Shown here in pieces: positions 25,522 to 38,246 of a DNA stretch of 64,000 nt (position 1 is the first letter of the stretch; every line of letters begins with the position of its first letter). The notes beneath the pieces were generated by a model that was not told where the DNA came from, made no database searches, and was given only the letters and a program-made list of their open reading frames with translations. Origin of the DNA: Myoxocephalus aenaeus (taxonomy: Eukaryota; Chordata; Actinopteri; Perciformes; Cottidae); the NCBI GenBank assembly GCA_038501785.1, contig JBAMJR010000024.1, positions 1,422,501-1,486,500 of the forward strand, read 5' to 3'. The translations under genes were made by a program, and so were the position numbers.

Positions 25522-25737
25522 TTTTTACATAATGTATAAACAAACCACAAACTGGGAACTAACTAATGTACTGTAAATTCATAAACAACTCAGACAAATA
25601 CAGTATGCTACAACAAACTACACATTGGTTTGCAAGTTAGTTCGTAATATCTACTACTCCTATAATCTATTCATACAGTTGTACTTAAAATGTCAATAAC
25701 AGGCATGCATGTCTGCATTAATATGGAAAAGAGGGGT

Positions 25738-26354
25738 TTAGTTACTGTCCTCAAAGCTTCCACTGCTGCTGTAAGAAGAGCAGAGTCTCATGGTGCTCAT
25801 GGGATCAGACACGTACCCTGAAAAAGAGACAAATCAATAACAACTGTGACTCATCATTTATGGTCAGTTTTGTTGATGATAATAATATTGACTATGCAAC
25901 ACTTTGCAAAAAGGTTTAAAAATGGCAAAAAGTACAAAAATAACATTGAAAGGAAACATAAATTGTATATAGAATAAAATAAACAAGTTATTGTCAAGTA
26001 AAAACTTTGCATAAGAAGAAGTCTTTACATATATTCTGCAAACAAACCATTTCGATCAACAGGAGAAAACTGCATGTTCCTTCTGAGTTCCTCCAGTGAA
26101 AGGCCTCCGGATGCTCGACGCCGCTCACTGAAAAATAAAGCACATCAAATCTTCCCTCACTCATTAATCTACACGCGAAACAACACCAGCCCAGAAATAT
26201 ACACAGCTTCGTTTACATGGAGAGAGACAGGCGAGATGAGCCGAATAGAAGCAGGAGAAATTCAATATGTAATGTCCGGCCTAATAGCGGGCTGCTCTCA
26301 CTTTCTCTTCAGCAGGTCAGTGTACAAAATGTATGACGGGTTTGACGAGGCGAC

Positions 26355-26387
<33 letters not shown>

Positions 26388-29300
26388 CCTGCACACCACT
26401 CATGTTGTTAAGCATTTTATATTGCAATACATTCATGATCTGTAAAAAAAAAAAGTAAACCCCATGTGGATGAATTTACACTTTTTTGTGGATGTAAACA
26501 CCCAGAAAGGTCGTGTTTAACTTCTGATGGAGCACCAGGGGACATTGCTCCACCACAATAACCCCACCTCTTGTTTCTGGGTTCATAGCGACTGTTACCA
26601 GGCTCCCACACACACACGGAGACGCACACAGCACAGAGCATGAAAGCCAGGCGCCTCACGGAGGCCTTCCTCCTCGGCCAGGATGCCATGCATGTTTTAT
26701 TGCATTTGCTTTCCTTTTGTTTCCTGTTCAGTATCCCGGCAACTACAAATCCTCACTGTTCCAGTAAGTCTCTGGACTGGTATTAACTGTTACTGGTATA
26801 CCAATTGTTCAAAGGGAGACGTTTCTACAACGCCTGTCCGAGTTAGAGCAAACTCTGACACATTCCTGTAAGCAGAGGTTAAAGACAAAACATTTAATTT
26901 AACTCCCCCTGGTGGAAAACAACTTCGGTTATCACTTTCAACACATTTTTGTCTCATCTGCCTGTTACTTACCTGTAAAGATCATTAACTAAATCAAGAC
27001 ATTTGAACATCTGTGCTCCCTCTTAAAAGACGACAATAATAACTATATATTTAGTTTAATCCGTGTTTTTGTGGTTGCAGAGACAGCATCAAACATTTTC
27101 AACTAATGAGAGCTCTGAGAGATTCTTAGGAGAGTTCAGAGGTCGACTACAGTGGCGTCCTGTTATTGAAGGAAAATATCACAGATATTGCTGCACTGTA
27201 AATACTTGAGCAACAATAAAATATAGCTAAAAGCCAACCATTGTGTCAGCCGGGGAAGTTGCAGTTAGTTCGTCATCTTTATGTCTGTTATTCAGTTGCG
27301 TGACAATCCAAAAAAAACATAAAGACATTGTGTTCTTTTGCCCCACAAAGAAATGGTTAAGTCACTTCACTAGAAAGACACAACAGCAGGGTAACCAACG
27401 CGTCATGCTGATTAAAACATGATTTAAGACTGGGTGGGTTACTGGTTGAGAGTGAACGTGGCCATTGTGCAGTAGATTACTCTCCGCCTCTCCGCCTCCA
27501 GCGTGAGACGCGAGCTCTCTAACCTCTGACTCCAGAAGGCGTAGGCGCGAGAGTTGAGGGCGTACTCCAGCTCGAAGCGGGAGCGCAGGGCGGCCACGTG
27601 GCTCCGGCCGGGTCCTCCTCGCCCGAGCAGACAGTCAGAGGAGGAGGAGGAGGGCGACAGGGAGCCGCTGCTGTTGCTGGAGGCTGGAGACATCAGCTGC
27701 CACACAAACAACATGAGGAACCGTGCACTGCGGTGTTCAACATGTACGAATATGGGGGATGATATGTACCTCCACATTGCACAAGCACTCCTCCAGGTTG
27801 GAAACCACTTCGGAGAACACGGGCCTGTCCTGAAATGGGGAAAAAAAAGCTGACTATAATTTATTTCCGCTTCAATGCTGAACAATCAATCATTTGTTTC
27901 CCACAACAGACGGACACACTTGTATTCTCTCAGTGTCCAGTATGTTGGACTCATTTTTAGTCCACCCACACATGAAGCAAAGGTGAACTCCGCTTCAAAA
28001 GCAGTCCTCAGATCTCTTGCCTCACTGTAGAAGAACAAACACGGCTGTTCAATTATGCATCCTCAGATAGAGGTCACGGTCTGTCTGTGCATGCTGCTTT
28101 AATACGCCACACTACAACAACAACTACAGCAACAACAACAACACAAGGACAACGCAGTAAAGAAAGAAAACACACGACAAACTTTGAAAGCTCTTTACTT
28201 ATGATTTTAGTAAATACCCTCCTCTTTTGTTCACATATAATTGTCAGTAATATATTTGTGTCGCACATCTGAGAGCAGTGTTGTAAAATCTGCTTCTCTC
28301 AGGCTCTGACAAATACATGTTACTGTAAACACAGAACAGTGTGTGCCACTTTTAAAGGCCCCTGGCAGCTGCTGCACTGTACAGTGACTTCCTATTAGGA
28401 TCACACTCTTATTAAAAGTGCACTGACAAAGTTGCGCTGGGACAAGGCGATCACAGCAGGGAGCAAACGGGAAGGAGACGTGCCACAGAGGGAGCAATGT
28501 ACCAGCATGCTGGGCCGTGTCATAATGTGTCTTAATGAGGCCGAGAACAAAAACAGGCCTGGCTGATTATGAACATGGCAGCACTGCATGGAGGATCATA
28601 CACGCCATGTGCGCTCATAAATGTGAACAGCCGTGCAATAATGTATCGTCTGGGGACATGTTTGCAGAAGCGGCTTACTCAGCATCAGTGGTCCCTCCTG
28701 AGCCTGAGTATAAATAGCTAACGACATATGAAAGGATGCTAATGGTGAGATTATTTTGCAGGTTGAAACTACCAAGCAACACCTGGTTGAGGAGCGCATA
28801 GTGTACACAATGTACTGTCAATGAATTGAGAACAAATATTTGATCAGAGCTCAGATGAATTTCAACACGGCGGTGTAGTCCAGTCAGTTACCTCTGGGCA
28901 GACGTTCCAGCCTCTCATCAGAAGAGCAGAGATGGGTTTGGGGATGGAGTAGCCAACAGGAGGCCGGATGTGATGGTAGGCCATGTCTGCTGCTGCAGCA
29001 GCTGTGGACAGAAGAACGACTTGAGTTTAGTTAGACAGCCTTTTTGTTCTGTGCTTATGCTCAAATTATATTTTTCTTGCATTAGTTTGTATGTGTTTTT
29101 AATATATTTTGTCATTGGTAGATCAAAATATTTGTATCCATGCTAGCTCTCTGGACAGAAATGCCAGACTGAAATATCTATGACAGTGATCGAGATTTTG
29201 TAGAGACGTCTAAGGTGGACAGATGACATAAGTGCCACCATATTATCTACACCTGCTATGACTCATGTCTCCTATGATTTAATATAGATCTCTTGTGAGG

Positions 29301-32300
29301 TCTTCTCAGGGTTTTGCCTCTTATATGCACATAAACTATCACAATTTCGGGCCCAAATACCTGGTTTCAAGTGAGCGAAGGGAATTTCTCCAGTGAGCAG
29401 CTCCCACAGACAGAGGGCGTAGCTGAACATGTCTGCCTTCACAGAGTAGCGAGTGCACTGGGTGAACACCTCGGGAGCCATCCAACGCAGGTTCTAGACA
29501 AACACACACACATAGACACATGAATATATGCACAAACACACACATTTAAGTGAATCTTTATTGCCTTAGAGATATATTTTTAAATTTTTTAGACATCACA
29601 TACACACACGCACACACACACACATACATACACAAACTGAGGCCCAATTACTGACATAAACACTGCGTCCTAGCAAGGGCAAGTAGTTCCTTACAACAGG
29701 CAGTCCTCAAGAGATGTAACACACTTAACACCAAACTGCAGGCCAAGCACTCTGGGTAGCGATGAGTCAGCACATCGAGACAAAATCTGCATGACGGCAG
29801 TTTCTTTTTGTTTTGTTTTGCTGGTGGGTAATTGATGGCAGGTGCCAGCAGAAGCTCTTGCTTGATCTCCTCCCTTATTTGTCCATGCATGCTGCAGATG
29901 GTGTGAGCGTATTTGGCCAAAAAGGGAGGGAAAAATAATTCCAAAAGGTTTTGTTCGTGTCATAAATCAAAGAGAGGAAAACGGCACTGACCCCCGGCTG
30001 CTTGGTCATGTTGTCCTCATCCACAGATTTTAGAAATCTAGATTCTGAAGAGAAAGAGAATGTCATGCAATGAAGAAGAAAAAAAACTAGATGGCAGTGA
30101 AGTGGTTTAGCCAGACTAGACTTACTCACTTTGAGCTGAGCAAACAAAAACACAGTTTTTGAAGTGAAGCCAACAGAAACATTGCTGCCAGACTAAAAAA
30201 GGAGAATCCCTCGAGTGTTGAGTTAACCAGCTGAACAAAATGGGTTTGATAGAAATAAATATGTTATAAACAATTGAACTATTGACTTTCTGATTTCATA
30301 TCTGTCATTAGACAGTACAGTTGTTATAACTTAGTCAAATATTTTGCCAAAAGTGCTGAAGTTCGGTTACCAAATTTAACCGGAAGTTATGCCGTGCACT
30401 TTGCGAGCACGAAATGAAGTCTGCGATGTCGAGTTTCTCTAAATTGCAACGTTGAGCTAGAAGTAGTTTCACTGTTTAACAACGTTGAGCTTCACAAACG
30501 TTGAGAACCAGTTGGTTCTGAGTCAAAACGGGAGTCGAACCCGAGCAGTTATCAGGTGGCAGAGAGAAGCCACGTGACCGCCAGAAGTGTTTCTTATCTT
30601 AAGAGTTACACTTTACATTCCTCGGTGAGATAACGTTAGCTTCTATTTAGCTAGTTTTCTTGGGCGTTAGCTACACAGTTATTTCCATTTAAAGCTTAGT
30701 CTTGCACTTGACCAAGAGGAGCTGGAGTTGAGTTGATTAAAGTGTGTGAGGGTGAGTTTTATTTCTGATAACATCAACATAGTCTCACTCCTACAAATGT
30801 ACAAAATAATCAATTTTCTTATACACTGCAAAATGTCTCTTACCTCCAAAATCTGCCACCACTGCATGTCCGTCCTCATACAGCAGGATATTGTGGCTGG
30901 AAGGATGTAAAGACAATCATTAGTAAAGACAACGGTTCTCTAATCTGCTGGTACCGTCCCACCACATCGGCTGCTACTGTGCCACCCACCTGTTGAGGTC
31001 CCTGTGGATGATGGGCTGGGTGAGGTTGTGCAGGTACTCCATGCCCTTGGCCACGTCGATGGCAATGATGAGCTTGGACTGCAGGTCGATAAGCCTGTCC
31101 ATTGACACATCATTAAAGCGGCAGCCACTTAGTGCCAGATCAATGTGCCCCTGCCAATCACACACAGCACTTTACACAGATCAATAGGACGGTCTATAAA
31201 GACAGCACCTGGCCACACAGTTTGCGGAACACTTCATCTGGATCAATGACGATCCTCCCTGCTTCCAAAGAGGATAATGAGACCTGAAATAGTTGGCTGC
31301 GCTGTGCAAACATGTCCTTGTAAAACACTGAGTAATTTCTAAAGGTAGTTTGAGCTCTTTTTAGGTCTCAACATCAGGATTTAGTCTCCTTCAAAGTGTG
31401 CGAGGAATCAAACGGACCTGATGTTAACACACCTGACTGTTTTTTTTTTTTCAAGCTTGGCTTGTTGAATTTACCAGAAGTACCTTTAAGATGGAATGCA
31501 TTGCACTACAAGAGCCCTGCAATGAAGGATACCTTTGTTTTCTTGTACTCACCGCTGTTTTTTATTGGGAAAAAACTTCCCATTTTCTGATCAACAATGT
31601 CAAATCTAAGTTGTAATGCTATAAAAGAGAGAGAAGTAGCATATACATTTGAGAAGCTGTAAACCAATATTATTTGACATTGATAAATCACTTAAATGAT
31701 TCTTGGGTTATCAAAAATGTTTGTTGCTTTACTTGATTACGTTTTCTGTCCATCGACGACTTGATTAATCTGCCAACACATAAAAATCTGTTGTGTTGGA
31801 TTGTATGACCGTGTCCAATTGTTTTGAATTTCTGGTTTAAATCCTGCTTTGACTTAAATCAATTCAAAGTGTTCACGATTGCTGCTCTTTTCTGTGTTTA
31901 GAAGTAGAAACATTCGAGGGGAGTCCTAAAGTTTAGTATCTTATGTGTGTCGGAGGACAACATGTGAGGCCCATTACAGGCGAGATAATATCCTGTTAGC
32001 TCTCCGTCCTCACCTCTTCTGCTCGTGCAGCAGCGAGAACAGAGAGCCTCCAGAGACGTACTGGGTTACGATGGCGAACTGGCTGGGGTCGTCCAGGCAA
32101 GCGCCCATGAACTGGATGATACAGGGGTGGTTGAGGCGACAGAGGATGGAGACCTCTCTGCAGAACATGTCCACGTCTGACTTGGAGCAGTACGTGTTGG
32201 CTCGATAGCTGCAATCAACAGTGGATAGTGAAGATACTCATTGGTTTCCCCCCTGATGGGATGTTAAATGTCATCCTTAGAAGTGGAGAAGTACCGTTTT

Positions 32301-35300
32301 ATGGCAACTATTTTGTTTCTGCATTTGCCTCGGTAGACTTTTCCGAAGGAGCCTGAGTGTGAAACAGATTTGATCCGTTATATCATCTGATAAAGGGAGA
32401 TACAAAGGGAGCAGAAAACCTATGAACAGAGTTACCTGATCCAATAATCTCATTGAACTCCAGCTCAGACAGCTGAAGATGGAAATGAGATGGGAGGCTG
32501 GCCCTGAGCAGCAGAACTTCTGCCTTCTCTGAAAACAGAGGGCAACATTTTTAGAAACATTTTATCTCATCAATGGAGAGCTTTACAAGAGTTCAATGCA
32601 TCATTACCCCCACAACGCTACGGCAGCCTTTTCTATTGATGGAAATAATATGAATATGGGCAGGTGCACGCTGGTCTGCTTTGAGTCGGTTATAATTTTC
32701 AGATAAAATAGTCAGGTTAGAAATAATTGAATATGCACTAAATAGGTTTTTATGTTTATTTGTAATGAATTTACGCTACCAGGTAGATATATAGAGTGCA
32801 CAGTGCACTGTAACATGTTTGTTCTTGTTTTTTAAGTTTTAGTAACTGAAACCTCTTTGGGCCAATTGGCATAATTATTTTTTCATGTTCAACCCTTGAT
32901 GTTCAGAGGCTTTAAAAATCGGTTTCATCCAAATCAGACCAATAGATTCTCAGATATGTAGTATGAATATCACACAGACAGATCTGTAGTGTCAGTGGTA
33001 AGGACGTCAGCAGGTGTGATCACCAGCTGAGTCTCCTCCCGTAGCAACAGAGAGCGTGTGCCGTCATATCAGCTGACAAGTGATGTGAAATGTGGGAAAA
33101 CCTGCTGTGCTTCACTCCCCCTCGCTACCTTTAGTCATGCTTTTGATCTTTCCCAGCGGAGACGGAACAGAAACGTAAGACCCATCTGGAAGGGAGATGA
33201 CATGTTCAGTAATGGGAGGATTTGACATGATTTTTTATTTTTTTATTTAGGCCTGACAATAACATCTAGAGGGGTAACTCACCTCCTCCCGGCTGTGAGT
33301 ACTCGTTGCAGGGGGAGTCATCTGGACGTTTGTAGTGTTTCAGTAATGTGACAATGGCATCATGACCTGAGGAAGTACAACTCAAGGATGTTAAAGGGAT
33401 AGTTCTGGTCTTTTGAAGTGGTGTTGCATGAGGTACATATCCACAGTCAGTGAAATACAGCCCCAGTTTGGAGAAGCAGTACTGGCACAGTAGCAAAGCA
33501 TTGTACTGCTGTGTACCACCAGGAAAAAAACAGACATTTTTGTTTGTTCTATTCGTTTGTTTGTTTGTGTTATTGTGTGACTTTGGTTAGTTCACCAAAG
33601 TCGTCATGGTTGACCAAAATGTTCTGCAAAGTAAAATTACTATTATTATTTTTTGTTGAGTCTGGTGGCTTTGGGGAGAGCATAGATGGATACAACGTCG
33701 TCAGTTCCTCGGCTGCCTTACAGTAAAGTAAACTAGCCAAGATATTCTAAATATATAGAATATAGATTATTTTTGGTGTGACTCAAATAAGTTTTGCTGA
33801 CTTCCCCGTCCACTGCACTACATTGCTTTGCTCCAGTTCGTTTAAGCCGGGGTCATGCCGACCATCATCTAATACGATGACTATAAATAAGCACCTCATA
33901 CAACCCCACTTCCAACGACCAGAACTATCCCTGTGATATTAGTTTTTCATTCAATCTTTTCTGACAGCTCATAATGACAGACCTTTTTCATAGGCCCACA
34001 TCAGGCAGGTCTGCTCGTCCTTATCCCCACTGGACCTGCTGGGGTCGCAGGCTACCAGGTTCATGTCTGCCCCGCTGTCCAGCAAGAACTGCACCAGGCG
34101 GATGTGGCCGTGAAAACAGGCACTGTGAAGCGCTAAATAGAGTATTTATTATAGAATGATAGTGAAAAACACAACTGGTCCTGCACTTGATCTAACTGCA
34201 CGTGTTTCGAATCACCTGTGTGTCCATCTCTGCCCTGATTGTTGATGCTCATAGCATTCTGGCTCAACAGGAACTTGATCATCTCCAGGTCTTTGCCATA
34301 GGTGCACGCACTGTGACACGAGACAAGTACTCATTATCACCCCTGAACATGAATCGCACGTTAAAGGTGATGATCACATATTCAACTGTGCATACAAAGC
34401 ATGCACAGTATGTGTATGCATCAGTGATTCTGTTTTTCAGACCTGTGAAGTGCAGTCTCGCTGAATATATTCTCCTTCGACAGACTGTCTGTGCCAGAAA
34501 GCTGTATAATCTCCTTCGCCGCCTCAAATTTCCCATTATAGCAGGCCCTGATGAGACACATTAAACACAGCAATTCATCTCCGCTTCATGTCATCTTCCA
34601 AAAAAAACTTGCAGAAGGATACTGACACCGGAAGCCATTTATTTACAAGTGTAATGGTGTGTCTCCGTAGATGTTGACAGAGTGAGGCTGCACGTCAAAG
34701 TTGCCCTGAAGGAGGAAACGCACAATCTCGTGGTGACCAAAGCGGGCGCAGAAGTGGAGGGGGACGTGATCTTCGTTGTCCTGAGCATTTACTGGAGAGA
34801 ACCGCAGCAAAGTAAAGAAGAGTTAATCCTCAAGAATATATACTCAAGAACATCTGAACTAAATGCAGGCTCACCGTTAGCTTTGCTCCCTTCCCCCATC
34901 AGGAGCTTGATGATGCTGAGGAAACCCTTGGCTGCAGCCAGGTGCAGAGGCTGGTCACCTACCTCACCACTTGCATTCACATCTGCCCCAAACTTGAGCA
35001 GCAGTTTTGCCACCTGAATGGCAGATGGAGAGGAGAGAGGCGAGAAGACGCATATCAATTCAGAGTGTTTTATTTATCACTGTTACGAATGCATCTGTGG
35101 TTAATACGAGCACTTTACCTGCTCGTGGCTGTTATAAGAAGCAATGTGCAGTGGGGTGAAGAACACAGCATCCTGAACATTCACATACGCTCCATGCTGC
35201 AGGAGTATATCTGCTGCCTGTCGGAGAGGAATGGCACATTATCACGTGTGAAAAAGCAATGAGACGTCTGGAGCTGTACGACATTTTCCTCACGGTAATT

Positions 35301-36879
35301 GGAGGCAAAAATGTCCCGTGGCTCACCTCGTGGTGCCCAGCCAACGTGGCGACATGCAGGGCAGTGAGGGCACCGTAGCCCACCTGCTGCACGTCGGACC
35401 CTCCGTGGAGAAGTGCAGTCAACAGCTCAGCATTGTCCTGTGGTACAGGGGAGTCACGAGCCCGTAGAAAAAGCAATTAAAATCAGCTCCATCTCTACCA
35501 GCTGCGACATTAAAGTGATGTACTCGGTCATATATATTATTATGAAATGGGCCATTCTGCAGGACTCATTTTTACTTTTGGTTCTTTCAATTTTGATGCT
35601 AATGTTCTTGTACTTAAGTAAGAGTTTAAATGCAGGATTTTTACTTGTGACAGAGTATTTCTACACTGAGGTATTGCTACTTTTACCAGTAAAAGAGCTG
35701 AGTACTTCTTCCACCACTGGTACTTGCACTCCACCATGTGGTAGGAAGGCTCTCCACCACATAACAATACAAGCAAGACAAAGACGTAGATTGCACCTAG
35801 AAACACTTTATGAAAATATTTAAATTCTGTAAATATTGCTCCTTAATTGTGGTCACCTTGTATGCAGCCAGGTGGAGTGCAGTGAATCCATTCCTGGACA
35901 ATCTGGAAGGACGCAGGCCTTTGAGCGTCAGGGTGCGGATGTGTGTCTTGTTACCTGGTCACAAATAAATGATGTGCTGCTAAAATAATTCACTCAAAAA
36001 AACACATTTATTTCTCCACTTTTAACTGTTTATATTGAATCTTTGTGTACAATGTGTGTGACTATAACATCCGGGAGGTCATCTTCAGACAACAATGTCA
36101 GTCAGCTCATAGTAATCCTTCCTCACACTGCCACGGTTTGTTGAGGAGTTATTAATAGACTCGAGTAGTCATGCATACCTCCACATACGCAGCACAGATG
36201 CAGCAGCGACAGCCCCTTCTCTGTTCGGTAGCTCAAGTTCACCTTCTGAAAAGCTTCATCAGAGCTGAGCCAAAGAAAGTCAACATCACCCGCTCGTGAG
36301 AATTGACACCCGACTGACACAGAAAGTAAGGCGACTTCAAAATGGACTTTATACAATGACTGAATTCCCAGTTTTAAAAACAGAACATTATTTTTTGTCA
36401 ACCTGAAAGCAAGTTTGAGGTCCACGATCTCTTTGTCTTTGAGCAGGAGATCGTCTTCCAGCTTCTCTACGATCACGGCGTACGACTCGCCCACCTTCTT
36501 CTTCCACTCATCTTCACAGCCACATCGTCATGGTTTGAAAAGAATAACAATTTGAACATTTTATTTCCATCGCTCATCATTGCCCATAAGCAGAAATACT
36601 CACATATTACCTCCTAAATGTAATAGAGTCCAAACAACGGTATTTTAACTCTTCTATATTTAATTGTCAGACACTAAGTTTTGAAAAGGATTGTGTAACT
36701 TGTTAGTGTTGGTGACTGTGATGACAGCCAACATTAACGCCCAACCCTCCCGTCTTTCTTTTTCTTCTTCAATTCAATCCTCGTTCTTAGCTGGAATAAA
36801 TAATACCCCCACACAATCACAAGCAAACTCAAATATTACCTGTGCACGTCTGAGATGGTCTTGATTTGTAATTTCCCAT
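25738..36879 (-). CDS. tnni3k: TNNI3-interacting kinase (ankyrin repeats plus TKL kinase)
   Basis: Cardiac Ser/Thr (dual-specificity) kinase of the TKL group; the family binds cardiac troponin I. Exons in order: 36879-36840, 36511-36403, 36264-36179, 35954-35857, 35437-35327, 35217-35119, 35013-34875, 34791-34647, 34547-34443, 34310-34216, 34132-33983, 33366-33283, 33185-33129, 32528-32436, 32352-32295, 32208-32014, 31094-30990, 30896-30844, 30044-29992, 29493-29361, 29001-28892, 27829-27770, 27696-27524, 26127-26048 and 25817-25738. Every phase closes, giving 836 residues (human 835). It starts MGNYKSRPSQTCT. A coiled-coil-like segment is followed by about ten ankyrin repeats (residues 65-395). 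The kinase has the glycine loop GSGSFGKV near 467, VAIK lysine, HRDLN near 587, DFG near 605 and APE near 631. The tail is serine-rich (SSNSSGSLSPSSSSSD). All key catalytic residues are present. It lies downstream of fpgt on the same strand, as in human, where FPGT-TNNI3K read-through transcripts exist. Confidence 0.96.
26356..26386. repeat. (CA)n microsatellite in tnni3k intron
   Basis: About 15 CA units in the intron between the exons at 26048-26127 and 27524-27696. Confidence 0.95.
35560..35725. repeat. 3' end of the dispersed teleost-type repeat in tnni3k intron 4
   Basis: Contains cttgtacttaagtaagagtt, ggatttttacttgtgacaga, then tttctacactgaggtattgc and gagtacttcttccaccactg. These match a very common fish repeat ending that I know from memory. 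The open frames here are artefacts. Confidence 0.65.
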
Positions 36880-37060
36880 TGATACGGTCTCTCTTCCCGT
36901 GTATTATCTGCTGTATAGTTTGGTAAGGCGGTAATACAATCTCTCACTCGGCCACAATTGCACAGGTCCAGATAAAGGGGGGATCATGGCTGTGGGCTAA
37001 AAATAAACACCTTTGAGTGGAATGCCGAACAACTACGACAACTGATCTCCCTCTAAATGA
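36880..37060 (-). promoter_or_regulatory. tnni3k promoter with MEF2, GATA and MCAT-type sites
   Basis: Upstream of the tnni3k start there is CTAAAAATAA at 36997-37006, an exact fit to the MEF2 consensus YTAWWWWTAR. AGATAA (GATA) lies at 36970-36975 and GGAATG (MCAT/TEAD) at 37019-37024. All lie within 150 bases of the start codon. TNNI3K is a heart gene and such site clusters are typical of cardiac promoters. The transcription start is not defined. Confidence 0.5.
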
Positions 37061-37414
37061 CAGCAGGCAGGTTTCTGTGTGATTGTGTGCATGTAGGGTA
37101 TCAATTTATATTGATTATATATATATTTATTATACATTGTATATATAAATACGTAAATATGTATATATTTCTAATTTTTGACAGATATGTTGACTTGTCA
37201 TAGCAGGAGAAGGTGTAACTAGGTAACATTGACTCCAATCCAGCAATTACTGCATAGTTTTACATAGTTATTAGTTATACCTGACCAAAATGTCTGCTGT
37301 GAAAAAGGCCTGTTATGAGACAATGGACACGTTTATGTAGAGCAGTGATGTGGATGAGGCGATGAGGGAAATGCTTCTAAAAGAAAGTTATACATTTTAT
37401 TAGTAGAACTTACT

Positions 37415-38176
37415 GTAGCACCCCGTTGCCGCAGAGACCCGGTTCAAGCACCGTAAAGGTAAGCACACACCAGAGCCAGCGTTCTTATGCAACTATATCT
37501 CTTTATTGGGACAGCAGCAATAGTTGGTGTGACCGGTGACAGCTGGTTTGGCAGGCAGGAAGAGTTCACAGATCCTGGGCCACGATAGGCAACACACACA
37601 ACTTTAAAAGAAAAGTACAAAATAAACAAGAGACCAAGGCAGCGGTTCACTAACTGGAAAAGAAATAAAATGAAAACATAATTAAGAACCAGTAACTGCC
37701 AACAAGGAAAAGACCAACCCCAACAGAAGCTCCCTTAACCCACCGGCTGTCCAGCAACCCCACTTGGATTTCCCCCCCGGCTATGATTGGGTGCACTGCT
37801 CAGGAAGCTTTATGAGACAAATACAACATTACATTTTTCATTATGCCCCCAGCACACAAATACATACTGACAACCACTTCACCTATCCATAGCTACCTGC
37901 GAACACACGCCATCCCCAAACCCACGCCGCCCCCCTCCGTACCGGATGCCTCCCAGACCCCGACGCTCGTATGACGCCTGACCACGCTACGCCCCGGCCC
38001 GTTGCGAGAGAGCCAGCGGACGGCGCCTCGCCACCCTCGCTTTTATGACGACGGAGACATGAGAAAACGCCCGGTTTCCCAGCAGGTGCACTTTTATCTC
38101 CCCATCAGGGCCCGTGCACCCCATCACCTGTCCGGCGGACCCAATCACCTCTCCCCGTCAGTTCCACCCGGTTACA
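37415..38176 (-). mobile_element. Solo-LTR-like insertion between fpgt and tnni3k
   Basis: A 762-bp segment, GC-rich towards its 38.1-kb end. On the minus strand it starts TGTAACCGGGTGG and ends GGGGTGCTACA (TG...CA with inverted TGTA/TACA tips). It is flanked by TTAC at 37411-37414 and 38177-38180, a possible 4-bp target duplication. On the minus strand it has a TATA-like CATAAAAG near 38040 and AATAAA at 37507-37502, about 90 bases before its end, as expected of an LTR. No gag/pol frames are present. Only the 4-bp duplication supports the exact ends. Confidence 0.5.
37502..37507 (-). terminator. AATAAA inside the LTR-like element, possible fpgt poly(A) signal
   Basis: The first minus-strand AATAAA I can find after the fpgt stop, about 740 bases downstream and inside the solo-LTR-like insertion. 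Use by fpgt is inference. Confidence 0.3.
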
Positions 38177-38246
38177 TTACAAAACTGTAAATGTAAGGAT
38201 GACTTCAACTTTCTCTCATACTTAAGATGACACATAATCTCGATTA

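Noticed and set aside
30500..30590. tRNA-like sequence on the minus strand (B-box GGTTCGACTCC at 30541-30531)
   Set aside because: Only the T-arm matches. There is no acceptable A-box, D-arm or paired acceptor stem, so it is at most a SINE remnant.
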